From NCBI RefSeq assembly GCF_014324365.1, contig NZ_QEIG01000010.1:174575-238574 (forward strand): a DNA stretch of 64,000 bases, in the 5' to 3' direction. The notes beneath the pieces were generated by a model that worked only from the letters and a program-made list of their open reading frames with translations, did not search any database and had not been told where the DNA came from. The position numbers and the translations under genes are program-made. This document shows positions 56,063 to 63,871 of the stretch, one piece after another. Origin of the DNA: Algoriphagus sp. AK58. Its GTDB lineage: Bacteria > Bacteroidota > Bacteroidia > Cytophagales > Cyclobacteriaceae. Within the stretch, counting starts at the first letter, position 1, and each line of letters begins with the position of its first letter.

Positions 56063-57595
56063 ATGAGGACGAGTTCCTATTTTAGGGACATGGCGAATTT
56101 GCTCTCCCTGATTTCGGTTCTTGCCTGCATGCTGTTGATCGTGCTGGGATTCAATCGGGGATTTGATATTTCGGATGAGGGGTTATATGTTTTGCTGACA
56201 GTTCCCTCCCAGGCCAATGAATCCGGGATTATCAATTATGACCTTTTCTTCAAGCTTTTCTTCCAACTCACCGGATATTCATTTTCCATTGTCGAACTTA
56301 GACTGATGCGCTTGGCGAGTTATTTTCTGGCTGCATGGGCATTGACTCAGTTTTTGAAAAACCAAATCCAAGGCTCTTATTCCAAGCCACAAGTCTTTCT
56401 TCTGTCTGTCCTTGGATTATTTTCAGGGTATGCTTTCTTGCCTCCGACTCTTTCTTACAATTCCCTTACAGTGGTCCTGGGGTCTTTTTGGATGTATTCA
56501 GCGTTCTCATCTTTTACCATTTTGCGAAAAACGCTTTTACTGGGACTTATCTTAGGGGTTTTAATGTATGTCAAATTCACCGTGGCGCTTATCTTATTTC
56601 CGGTCAGTGCACTTTTGCTCCTTGACCAAAGGAGGAGAAATTTAGCTTCAGTACTGCTCTTGATAGTACCTTTCCTTTTGATGGAAATCCTGTTTTGGAT
56701 GTTTTTGGGAGAATTTGCTTTCGAAAGACTCCTCCGTGCCATTCCTCTTCATTCTGCCCGCCCGGATTATGACTTGACCAACATTCTGAAAAGCCCATCT
56801 CTCGGGCTTGGATTGCTTGCTATCGGAATGATTCCTGCAGCTTTGCTGGCAAAAGTTCGCAATCAGCCCCCTGCAATTTTTTATGCGGTACTGGTTTTTG
56901 GATTAGCAACGATCATTTGGCTTACCCTATTTACACACATCACCGACGAATGGAACCATGTGGTCATGATTAGCACTGCTTGTTTGCTGGCGTATTCAGT
57001 GACAGAGTCCTGGTCTTACAGGTCTATTTCTAGACAAGACGTCTTGCTTTTTGTCTTTCCTTTTATTCTCCATTTTGGAAGTAATGTCTATTGGTTGAGA
57101 ATAGGGATTCATTATTGGGTTTTTTGGCTGATTCTGATTTTTATTCGGACTGATCTATTTTCCAAAAGAGCCATTTACCTTGTGCCCTTCCTCACAGTTC
57201 TTTTGGTGTTTAATGGGATTTGGTGGCACCCTTTTGGTCAGGATCAGGCACTTTGGTCACCAAAGAGGTCTTTGAATCTTAGCAACCAAGCCCCTTTGCT
57301 TCTTGATCCGGACTTGGTTGAGCTGGTTTCAGAGATCAGAAATTTTGCGATTGAAAAAAACATAACAGAGGTATCTACAGCCTACCGGATTCCGGGGTTG
57401 GCCTACCTTTCGGGTCTTTCGGTTCCTCATACTCCTATGGTGTGGGACAGGTATCAACTGGAAAACCAACCACCTCCGCCACCCCAAGTGCTGATATGTC
57501 AACCCCTGCAACCCCTTCCTGATGGTTGGCAATTTTCCCACTCCAAAAAGCTGGGCACGGTCCAAGAAAATCCGATTTTCTTATTATGGAACTGA
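56063..57595 (+). CDS. GT-C-fold membrane glycosyltransferase-like protein
   Basis: A 510-residue protein with about eleven membrane helices and a soluble C-terminal part. After the first helix comes GFDISDEGLYVLL (about 34-46); an acidic D-E pair in the first periplasmic loop is the usual catalytic site of GT-C enzymes (ArnT, PMT, GT83). The Pro-rich C-terminal tail (about 465-490, with NQPPPPPQ) is odd. It starts a string of similar genes. Substrates unknown; a polyprenyl-phosphate sugar donor is expected from the fold. Confidence 0.6.
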   Translation: MRTSSYFRDMANLLSLISVLACMLLIVLGFNRGFDISDEGLYVLLTVPSQANESGIINYDLFFKLFFQLTGYSFSIVELRLMRLASYFLAAWALTQFLKNQIQGSYSKPQVFLLSVLGLFSGYAFLPPTLSYNSLTVVLGSFWMYSAFSSFTILRKTLLLGLILGVLMYVKFTVALILFPVSALLLLDQRRRNLASVLLLIVPFLLMEILFWMFLGEFAFERLLRAIPLHSARPDYDLTNILKSPSLGLGLLAIGMIPAALLAKVRNQPPAIFYAVLVFGLATIIWLTLFTHITDEWNHVVMISTACLLAYSVTESWSYRSISRQDVLLFVFPFILHFGSNVYWLRIGIHYWVFWLILIFIRTDLFSKRAIYLVPFLTVLLVFNGIWWHPFGQDQALWSPKRSLNLSNQAPLLLDPDLVELVSEIRNFAIEKNITEVSTAYRIPGLAYLSGLSVPHTPMVWDRYQLENQPPPPPQVLICQPLQPLPDGWQFSHSKKLGTVQENPIFLLWN

Positions 57596-59076
57596 AATCA
57601 ACATCCCGATTTTTCTTCATTTGGGCTGTTTTGGGAGCGCTTGCAATGGCGCTTATCTCTCTTTTGCCCTGGAGATTCCAGGTAAATGATGACGAAGTGA
57701 TGATGTGGCTGGTATCCGGTGCATATACCGGGACTCCTGAATCCTTCGCAGTTTTTTTGCACCCCTTGCTGAGTTGGACTTTTTCAAAATTCTATCTTTT
57801 GTTTCCTTCCATTCCTTGGTACCCTTTGATGTGGTTTGGATTGCTCTATGCCGGTTTTTTGGCTTTTGTCAGGCTGGTTGAAAAAAGGGCGAATCTGGCC
57901 AATACCCGATGGATTTGGGCCCTTTTTGCATTTTCTTTCTTCTGCCATTTTCTTTTTTTTCTTCAGTTTACCCTCGTTTCTGCTTTCGCAATTACCTCAG
58001 GCCTTGCCTGGAGACTAAGCAGAGACAATGGCAGAAACGAACTTTTTTCTCTTTTCCCGGAAGATTTCCTGATTTTCCTGGGATTTTTGGTGCGCCCGGA
58101 AGTGTTGATTTTGTTTCTGCTGGGAGGAGCAATCGTGTTCGGAGGAGTCTTCAAAAAGATCCTATATGTTAAGAAACTCCTGATACCCGCCATCCTTTGG
58201 GGTATAGGTGGTTTGATCTCCTGGATGTGGATTCAGGCTATGGGACTTGGGGAGTTTCAAAATCTCAATGAGCTTCGCTCTCAGGTTTTTGACCATCCAG
58301 CCTTGCAACTCCACAAGGAAGATTTGAGGGAATCAAACCCTGACTTGTATTTTTTTTCAAATGGTTTGATCGATTTTCAAAAGGCCCCCGAGTTAGCAGA
58401 AAAGCTGCTCCCATGGAAAGAGCAGCTCGACCAAAAAAGGATCCAGCTCTTGAGTCCCCAATCGGTCTGGATTGCGCTCACCACATTCATTTTGCATGAA
58501 CATTTTGTGATCGGGCTGATGCTCCTCTTCCTGGCTTTTGGCCTCTTCCTGGATTGGAAACAGATCGGTCTCCTAATACTGCTTCTCGGAGTACTGGTGA
58601 TAGCTGCTTCTCCCTTTTTTCTGATCAAAGTTCAAATCTACGCGATCCTGTACCTCTTCTTTTTTATGGGTGTTTTTTTGATTCCAGGTTCCAAAAATCT
58701 ATCACCTCTGATTGCCAAAGGATTCTTCTCCGTTTTGATCTTTTTTCTCCTCTTTCATTTCTATTCCTTTATTCGCAGTAAGGACAATAAGATTTCCGCC
58801 GACCAACTGTCAATCGAACTCAATCAATTCGGGCAGGGGAGCCAAGTTTACCTGATCGGAAAGGGGGAATACTACCGGGACTTGCTTTTCGATCATCCCC
58901 TGAGATTTAAAATATTGGGCTGGCCTACACTCCTTGAACAGCATCTTGACAAGGAAATGCCTTTAAAAAATCTCTATTTCGTAGATTCGGCCACCTATTT
59001 TAACAATTTGAAATACTTCGACAAGTACCAAAAGATGGACTCTGAATCCTCCATGGTTTTACTTTTACAAAAGTGA
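57586..59076 (+). CDS. Polytopic membrane protein, GT-C-like
   Basis: A 496-residue protein; start ATG 57586 overlaps the preceding stop by 10 bases and is favoured over an upstream frame entry. The first loop has FQVNDDEVMMWLVSG (about 25-39), an acidic N-D-D-E patch comparable to the D-E of GT-C enzymes. About ten to twelve hydrophobic helices follow, then a soluble C-terminal domain (about 390-496). The last codons share a base with the next start, so it is translationally coupled. Function inferred only from fold pattern and neighbours. Confidence 0.55.
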   Translation: MELKSTSRFFFIWAVLGALAMALISLLPWRFQVNDDEVMMWLVSGAYTGTPESFAVFLHPLLSWTFSKFYLLFPSIPWYPLMWFGLLYAGFLAFVRLVEKRANLANTRWIWALFAFSFFCHFLFFLQFTLVSAFAITSGLAWRLSRDNGRNELFSLFPEDFLIFLGFLVRPEVLILFLLGGAIVFGGVFKKILYVKKLLIPAILWGIGGLISWMWIQAMGLGEFQNLNELRSQVFDHPALQLHKEDLRESNPDLYFFSNGLIDFQKAPELAEKLLPWKEQLDQKRIQLLSPQSVWIALTTFILHEHFVIGLMLLFLAFGLFLDWKQIGLLILLLGVLVIAASPFFLIKVQIYAILYLFFFMGVFLIPGSKNLSPLIAKGFFSVLIFFLLFHFYSFIRSKDNKISADQLSIELNQFGQGSQVYLIGKGEYYRDLLFDHPLRFKILGWPTLLEQHLDKEMPLKNLYFVDSATYFNNLKYFDKYQKMDSESSMVLLLQK

Positions 59077-60248
59077 TGAATCGCCTGATTAAGTTTTGGA
59101 GTGAATGCAAATACGACGGGTTTATGTTGGGCCTGTATTTTTTCACCTTGGCGTACATGATTAAATTCTACGATGTTCAGTCGTTTGATATCAAAGTTCA
59201 CAACTTCCTCCTGCTGGATTACCTCAAAGAGGGGTATTTCCCTTCCCCTCCAGGATACTATGGGGCCATCTTCCTTCTGGATAAGTTGATTTGGTACAAG
59301 TATCCACTGGTGTTGAGTGCATTGCTCATCCTGACGGCTTCTTTTTGGTGGAAATACCACCTTAGTTTTACCTGGATCCAGGAAAGTCTTCAGCTGAAGA
59401 AAAATCTCACGTTCTTCCTTACCCTTTCGCTTCTTTTTCTCAGCCCAATATTTATTCCTTCCATCGACGGATCGTATTGGTACTTGGGAAAGTTTACACC
59501 CACGATCTGGCATAACTCCACCCTGATCGCCGTTTTTCCATTTTGTATTCTTTTGGTAAGGGAAACTCTTGACTGGCTGGAAAATCCACAAAGAAAGAAG
59601 CTGATCAACCTTTTGGCTCTAAGCGTTTTGATCATGCTGATCAAGCCAAGTTTTCTATTTTGCTATATTCCTGCTTTTCCCATCTATGCTTGGCTGCAAA
59701 ACCCCCGAGAAAAGAAGAGATTATTCACTTCTTTGGGTCTTTCCGGGATAGTATTATTCCTTCTTTTTCTGGAGAAAAAATGGATTTTTGATCTCGACCC
59801 CATGATCGCCAAAATGTACTCCCCCGAAGAGCGTTCGGATGTAGTCATCAATCCTTTCAGGGTGCACCTGCATTTTTCCAAAGAGCCTTTTTTTGATTTC
59901 CTAACCAGCTTTCCCACTACTTCGGTGTTTTTGGCTTTCTGGGGAAAAAAGGCTTTTCGATCCCGTTTTTTTGGCTTTTCGTTTCTTTTGCTCGGATTTG
60001 CATTGGCTGTCTATTTGATTTTGGCAGAAACAGGATTCCGTGAGCTTCATGGTAATTTTTATTGGCAGATTCCTGTTGCTCTTTTTCTGCATTACCTGAG
60101 TATGCTCATCTTTGTTGGGGAAGATTTTATGGAAAGTGGCAGAAAGATGAAGCTTGGGTTTGTCCTTTTTTGTCTGATGTACCTGGTTCAGTTTTCTTTT
60201 GGAATAGCCTATTGGCATAGACTCTTTTTCGGGCACGCGCTCAACTGA
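59076..60248 (+). CDS. Polytopic membrane protein of unknown function
   Basis: A 390-residue hydrophobic protein with about nine membrane helices. I use the ATG at 59076 (TGATG overlap with the previous stop); a GTG one codon earlier is possible. The first loop has YDVQSFDIKVHNFLLLDYL, and later FIPSIDGSYWYLGKF, but no D-E motif as clear as in its neighbours. Its 3' end overlaps by 40 bases the convergent gene on the other strand. It is probably part of the same surface-glycan functions, unproven. Confidence 0.6.
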   Translation: MNRLIKFWSECKYDGFMLGLYFFTLAYMIKFYDVQSFDIKVHNFLLLDYLKEGYFPSPPGYYGAIFLLDKLIWYKYPLVLSALLILTASFWWKYHLSFTWIQESLQLKKNLTFFLTLSLLFLSPIFIPSIDGSYWYLGKFTPTIWHNSTLIAVFPFCILLVRETLDWLENPQRKKLINLLALSVLIMLIKPSFLFCYIPAFPIYAWLQNPREKKRLFTSLGLSGIVLFLLFLEKKWIFDLDPMIAKMYSPEERSDVVINPFRVHLHFSKEPFFDFLTSFPTTSVFLAFWGKKAFRSRFFGFSFLLLGFALAVYLILAETGFRELHGNFYWQIPVALFLHYLSMLIFVGEDFMESGRKMKLGFVLFCLMYLVQFSFGIAYWHRLFFGHALN

Positions 60249-61636
60249 CCGTCTTTTTCCACCAACCAAATGTCCGGGCTTGCCATTTCGATTTCATAGT
60301 AGGGTAAGATATACCGAATGGGTTCTCCTTCATGATTGGAAAGCGGAAGTTGCCAAAGTGCATATCCGTCCAGGATTGCCGGGTCAAGATGCACCAAAAC
60401 TGGAGCTTTCAAGTCCACCAATTCCCTTTCCACAGCTTGGGGAATATCCCGGGCGCCCGGTTGAGTCCGGTAGGACATCAATTGACTTAAAAAAGGAAGA
60501 ATCAACAAAAAAGAACTGAAATTCAGTGCCAGGAGGGGAAGGGCCTTGTAGTTAATACAGTGAATCAGTCCAAGATTTAGAAAAATCACCCATGGGGTGT
60601 ACATCCTTAGATCTACCCAATCGTAATTTTTATAAAAAACAAGGTTGAATACCAGAAGTATCAAGAGCCCCGCTACACCAAAGCGAATCAATGGCTCTTT
60701 TTTCAAGTAAAAAAAAGCCACAATCAAACTCAGGATTAACCAGATTTTTTGAAAGGTATAAAACCACCCTTCCGTGTAGTTGAGGAGGAAATAGAGGTTC
60801 CTTTTGGTATTGAAAAGCAAATCCGCAATTGCCCTTTCCCATTGACCCTGGGCAATCCAATTGCCGGCTTCTGAGAAGGCATTGGGAACCTGCTCATGGA
60901 AAAGGTACTGCATGCCAAAAGCCAATACCAACCCGGCCAAAAGCACTAACCCTGCTTGAATTTCCTTTTTCGGGACCGGTAGGACGATCAAGCCCAAATA
61001 CGCGAAAAACCAGGTACTCCTGAAAAAGCCCAATACTAGAATAAATGCGAGGAGTATCCCGTAATTCCGCATGGATTTGTTATCCAAATAGGCTTTAAGC
61101 AAGACGTAAAGCATCATGCCACCGGAAATATGGATCAACTCGGGCATGAAGGTCATGGAATAAAACAAGGTCACCGGGCATCCCAAGACCAGAAGGATTT
61201 GTAGGAGCTTGGTGCTCAGCTCACTTTTTACCCTGATATATAAACATAGAAGAGCTGATCCCAACAAAAAGAGATGGATCAAAGGGATCGTCAATAAATG
61301 CCAGCCGATAAGCTTGGATATTCCCCCCTGGAGTAAAGGATAAGCTGGACCATGGGCATCAACCCCTAAAAGTCGGGCTCCTCTTCCCGTGTATGAAAAT
61401 GCAGCTTCCAAACTGGAATGGCGATAAAAGTTCTCCGCATTCTTCACGTAGAAATTTTCATCTCCATAGTAGGGAGTATTGTTCGGTCCATACCAGACTT
61501 GGAAATAAAGAAAAATCAAAACCACAACAGACAGTGTTGCCCCGATCAAAAAATGGGTAAGGTTCGAAATCGTCTTTTCGGTCAAGAGTGTGGACAATAA
61601 GTTTCTGATACTTAAATATTGACAATCCTGCCGCAT
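60209..61636 (-). CDS. Polytopic membrane protein, GT-C-like
   Basis: A 475-residue protein on the - strand with about eleven membrane helices and a soluble C-terminal end containing EIEMASPDIWLVEKDG. The first loop has YYGDENFYVKNAENFY (about 56-71), a D-E pair in GT-C position. Its ATG at 61634-61636 reads from a repeat-rich region. It converges on the + strand gene with a 40-base overlap, so the two cannot be transcribed at full level without interference. Product function is inferred only. Confidence 0.62.
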   Translation of the reverse strand: MRQDCQYLSIRNLLSTLLTEKTISNLTHFLIGATLSVVVLIFLYFQVWYGPNNTPYYGDENFYVKNAENFYRHSSLEAAFSYTGRGARLLGVDAHGPAYPLLQGGISKLIGWHLLTIPLIHLFLLGSALLCLYIRVKSELSTKLLQILLVLGCPVTLFYSMTFMPELIHISGGMMLYVLLKAYLDNKSMRNYGILLAFILVLGFFRSTWFFAYLGLIVLPVPKKEIQAGLVLLAGLVLAFGMQYLFHEQVPNAFSEAGNWIAQGQWERAIADLLFNTKRNLYFLLNYTEGWFYTFQKIWLILSLIVAFFYLKKEPLIRFGVAGLLILLVFNLVFYKNYDWVDLRMYTPWVIFLNLGLIHCINYKALPLLALNFSSFLLILPFLSQLMSYRTQPGARDIPQAVERELVDLKAPVLVHLDPAILDGYALWQLPLSNHEGEPIRYILPYYEIEMASPDIWLVEKDGQLSACPKKSLCQ

Positions 61637-61750
61637 TCTCCAAAATCAAACCCTTGTTCATCATTCTTCTCCAACCCCAATATCCTTCTTAAGTAAAGGC
61701 ATAAAAGATAAACTTGACAACCTACCCCCGGTAACCAACATCGACCATAC

Positions 61751-61790
61751 GGACAACTGGACAACCCGACAACCTGACAACCCAACAACT
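61751..61790 (+). repeat. Octamer array nGACAACy, 5 units
   Basis: Five consecutive 8-base units, ggacaact, ggacaacc, cgacaacc, tgacaacc and caacaact, in exact 8-base register. The related array at 62131-62178 and the mixed-strand array near 63880-63990 use the same core. Confidence 0.85.
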
Positions 61791-62130
61791 AATCTCCTAC
61801 ATCCAAAATTCAGAACGCCAAACGCTCATCCCTGTCCTTGATTTGGAAAAATCCCCGAAGCATTTAAATTTGTTTGACTGAGTAATTTTTTTACTCATAC
61901 AGCTAGCCCTCACCTTGGGAGTGACCGGGCGAAGCTCTGGGAAATCATCCATGACCAATGACCAAATATCCTTGAAAAATGTACTGAGCACCTTGGAGAC
62001 GGGAGTCTACAAGTTCGAAGTATTGATCATTGAAAACTTGTACGGACACTTCCACTTAGCTCTGTGACTGGAGTAGAGGCGTCAGTAAATAAAACCTTGA
62101 CAACCTACCTCCGGTAGGCAGGCGCGAAGC

Positions 62131-62178
62131 TGACAACCAGACAACCAGACAACTGGACAACCGGACAACCGGATAACC
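62131..62178 (+). repeat. Octamer array nGACAACy, 6 units
   Basis: Six consecutive 8-base units: tgacaacc, agacaacc, agacaact, ggacaacc, ggacaacc and ggataacc. It follows a CGAAGC word and is followed by one more partial unit. It lies between the - strand GT-C gene and the regulator gene. Confidence 0.88.
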
Positions 62179-62262
62179 TCGACAACATTCAATAATAAGT
62201 AGAAGCGTAGGCGTTTTTCCCTTGAAAATAGCCACCTCTATCCATTACCAGCATTTCTTTCC

Positions 62263-62769
62263 TTGCTCGACTCTCTAGTCACTTCCAAAACCCGCATCAA
62301 ACTTCTTCTGAAGTTTTTCTCCCACACCAATTCGGGATATCTCCGCTCTTTGGCCAAAGAGTTTGAGGAATCCACAAATTCAGTCCGGGTGGAACTCAAT
62401 CGCCTGACGGAGGCGGGATTGCTATTGGCCGAGGATGAAGGGAAAACAAAAGTGTATAAGGCGAACAAGCAGCACCCTTTTTTCACCGAAATCAAAAACA
62501 TGGTTTCCAAATTCTTGGGTTTGGATGAGCTCATGGAGAAGATCGTCAAGCGATTGGGAGAGGTGGAACGCGCCTATATCGTTGGAGATTATGCCATGGG
62601 AATAGACTCAGGCACTGTCGAAATGATTATCATCGGAAAAAACCTGGATACCAAGTACCTCCAGTTTATCAAAGACAAAACCTACGAAAAAGTCAATCGA
62701 AAAGTGAAAGTTGAACTTCTGGAACAAGACCCCGGCAACCTCAACGGCCTCCTGATCTATGGTGCCTAA
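62263..62769 (+). CDS. Winged-helix regulator with nucleotidyltransferase-like domain
   Basis: A 168-residue protein with a TTG start. Residues about 1-85 are a winged helix (KTRIKLLLKFFSH, YLRSLAKEFEESTNSVRVEL, LTEAGLLLAEDEG), in the ArsR/MarR-like layout. The second part (about 95-168, AYIVGDYAMGIDSGTVEMII) has the G-D-x-A-x-G and D-x pattern of a degenerate nucleotidyltransferase. Proteins with this fusion stand before ABC-type polysaccharide export genes in Cytophagales; I infer it regulates the next operon. Possible ATP/NTP binding is uncertain as the second catalytic aspartate is unclear. Confidence 0.8.
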   Translation: MLDSLVTSKTRIKLLLKFFSHTNSGYLRSLAKEFEESTNSVRVELNRLTEAGLLLAEDEGKTKVYKANKQHPFFTEIKNMVSKFLGLDELMEKIVKRLGEVERAYIVGDYAMGIDSGTVEMIIIGKNLDTKYLQFIKDKTYEKVNRKVKVELLEQDPGNLNGLLIYGA

Positions 62770-62786
62770 TCTCTTAAACTCATAAT

Positions 62787-62858
62787 CTCCCAAGCCTCCA
62801 TACTTCCAAACCTCCAAACTTCCTTACTTCCAAACCTCCCTACTCCCAAACCTCTCAT
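62787..62858 (+). repeat. Pyrimidine-rich octamer array before wzm
   Basis: Nine 8-base units in exact register, such as ctcccaag, cctccata, cttccaaa, cctccaaa, cttcctta, cttccaaa, cctcccta, ctcccaaa and cctctcat. It fills the space from 18 bases after the regulator stop to 4 bases before the TTG of the permease and leaves no Shine-Dalgarno purine run. Confidence 0.85.
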
Positions 62859-62861
62859 TCC

Positions 62862-63695
62862 TTGTCCTCCTCAGATAAACTCCATTACAAAGTCATCGAA
62901 CCCTCTTCCGGCTGGAAAATGGTCGATTTTCAAGAACTCTGGAGATACAAAGACCTACTGTATTTCCTGACACTTCGAGGCATCAAAGCCCGCTATGCCC
63001 AATCCATTTTGGGCGTGTCCTGGGCCATTATCCAACCTCTTTTTACCACCTTAGTCTTTACCTTGGTCTTTGGGGGATTGGCCAAAGTGGACTCCGACGG
63101 GATGCCCTATGTCCTGTTTTCCTACCTGGCACTTTGGCCATGGAATTATTTCTCGGGGACACTCACCGAATCAGCCAATTCCCTGATTCAAAATGCCAAT
63201 ATGATCACCAAGGTTTACTTCCCGAGAATGGTACTTCCCCTTTCGGCCATCCTTTCCAAAATGCTGGATTTTACCATTGCCTTTGTGGTGGTCTTGGGGA
63301 TGCTCATTTACTTTAAGCAAATTCCGGGTTGGGGAGTACTGTTTACTCCTTTGCTCATCATTCAACTTCTGATGTGCAGCTTAGGCATAGGAATGTTTCT
63401 CTCTGCCTTGGCTGTCAAGTACCGGGACGTCAAGCATGCCCTCACCTTTATTGTCCAGCTTTTGCTTTATGCCGCTCCGGTAGTTTACAGTACTTCCGCC
63501 GTGCCTGAGAAATATCTGGGTTGGTACATCCTCAATCCTATGGTCGGAGTGATTGAAGGTTTTCGGGCAGCATTCCTCGACCGCCCCATGCCTTGGGAAT
63601 GGATTTGGCCAGGAACCATCGTTTCCCTTGTTTTCTTCATTTTCGGCATGTTTTATTTCCGACGAATGGAACGAATATTTGCTGATGTCGCGTAA
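62862..63695 (+). CDS. wzm: ABC-2 type polysaccharide export permease (Wzm-like)
   Basis: A 277-residue inner-membrane permease with six membrane helices. LRGIKARYAQSILGVSWAII (about 39-58) and LALWPWNYFSGTLTESANSL (about 88-107) are the family segments preceding and in the first helices; NANMITKVYFPRMVLPLSAI and RDVKHALTFIVQLLLYAAPV are also conserved in Wzm/RfbD/KpsM proteins. It works with a Wzt ATPase that is not visible before the window ends. It starts with TTG. Its last 12 codons (RRMERIFADVA and stop) recur twice downstream in an 88-base unit. Confidence 0.92.
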   Translation: MSSSDKLHYKVIEPSSGWKMVDFQELWRYKDLLYFLTLRGIKARYAQSILGVSWAIIQPLFTTLVFTLVFGGLAKVDSDGMPYVLFSYLALWPWNYFSGTLTESANSLIQNANMITKVYFPRMVLPLSAILSKMLDFTIAFVVVLGMLIYFKQIPGWGVLFTPLLIIQLLMCSLGIGMFLSALAVKYRDVKHALTFIVQLLLYAAPVVYSTSAVPEKYLGWYILNPMVGVIEGFRAAFLDRPMPWEWIWPGTIVSLVFFIFGMFYFRRMERIFADVA

Positions 63696-63871
63696 TTGGC
63701 CCATGAGTCGGTCCCGATCTCACATGGAATTATGCAATCAATCGGGACGTAGGATGGAAAGAATCTTTGCAGATGTCGCTTAGCCTACCCATCCGAAGAT
63801 CCCGATCAACAATTGGATTTTTCAATCAATCGGGACGACGAATGGAACGAATATTTGCTGATGTCGCGTAA
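63660..63871 (+). repeat. 88-base tandem repeat re-copying the wzm 3' end
   Basis: The 36 bases encoding RRMERIFADVA plus stop occur at 63660-63695 (gene), 63748-63783 and 63836-63871, exactly 88 bases apart. Copies 1 and 3 are identical; copy 2 differs at 8 bases, all synonymous. The 52-base spacers (63696-63747, 63784-63835) match at 35 of 52 positions and each carry an inverted repeat (CCCGAT and ATCGGG) just before the copy. Confidence 0.95.

Larger units (their letters stand above)
61637..62262. other. 626-base repeat-rich intergenic region
   Basis: No gene is supportable here. It carries two octamer arrays (61751-61790 and 62131-62178), a shared 18-base element ahead of each (starting TTGACAACCTACC at 61714 and 62098), and GC-rich scattered words such as GGGCGAAGCTCTGGG. 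A + frame near 61998-62067 reads without stops but has no recognised start or product. Confidence 0.6.

Noticed and set aside
57526..57585. Upstream extension of the second GT-C-like gene
   Set aside because: The added residues are out-of-frame reading of the previous gene; the ATG at 57586 has the normal coupling overlap.
58995..59591. 198-codon - strand open frame
   Set aside because: It covers the junction of two coupled membrane-protein genes and shows no domain; shadow.
61998..62067. Short open + frame in the repeat region
   Set aside because: It is about 23 codons with no start context; likely chance.
63553..63783. Frame-shifted reading frame ending in the second RRMERIFADVA copy
   Set aside because: Not called as a gene because it lies mostly inside wzm; its ending is kept as part of the 88-base repeat finding.
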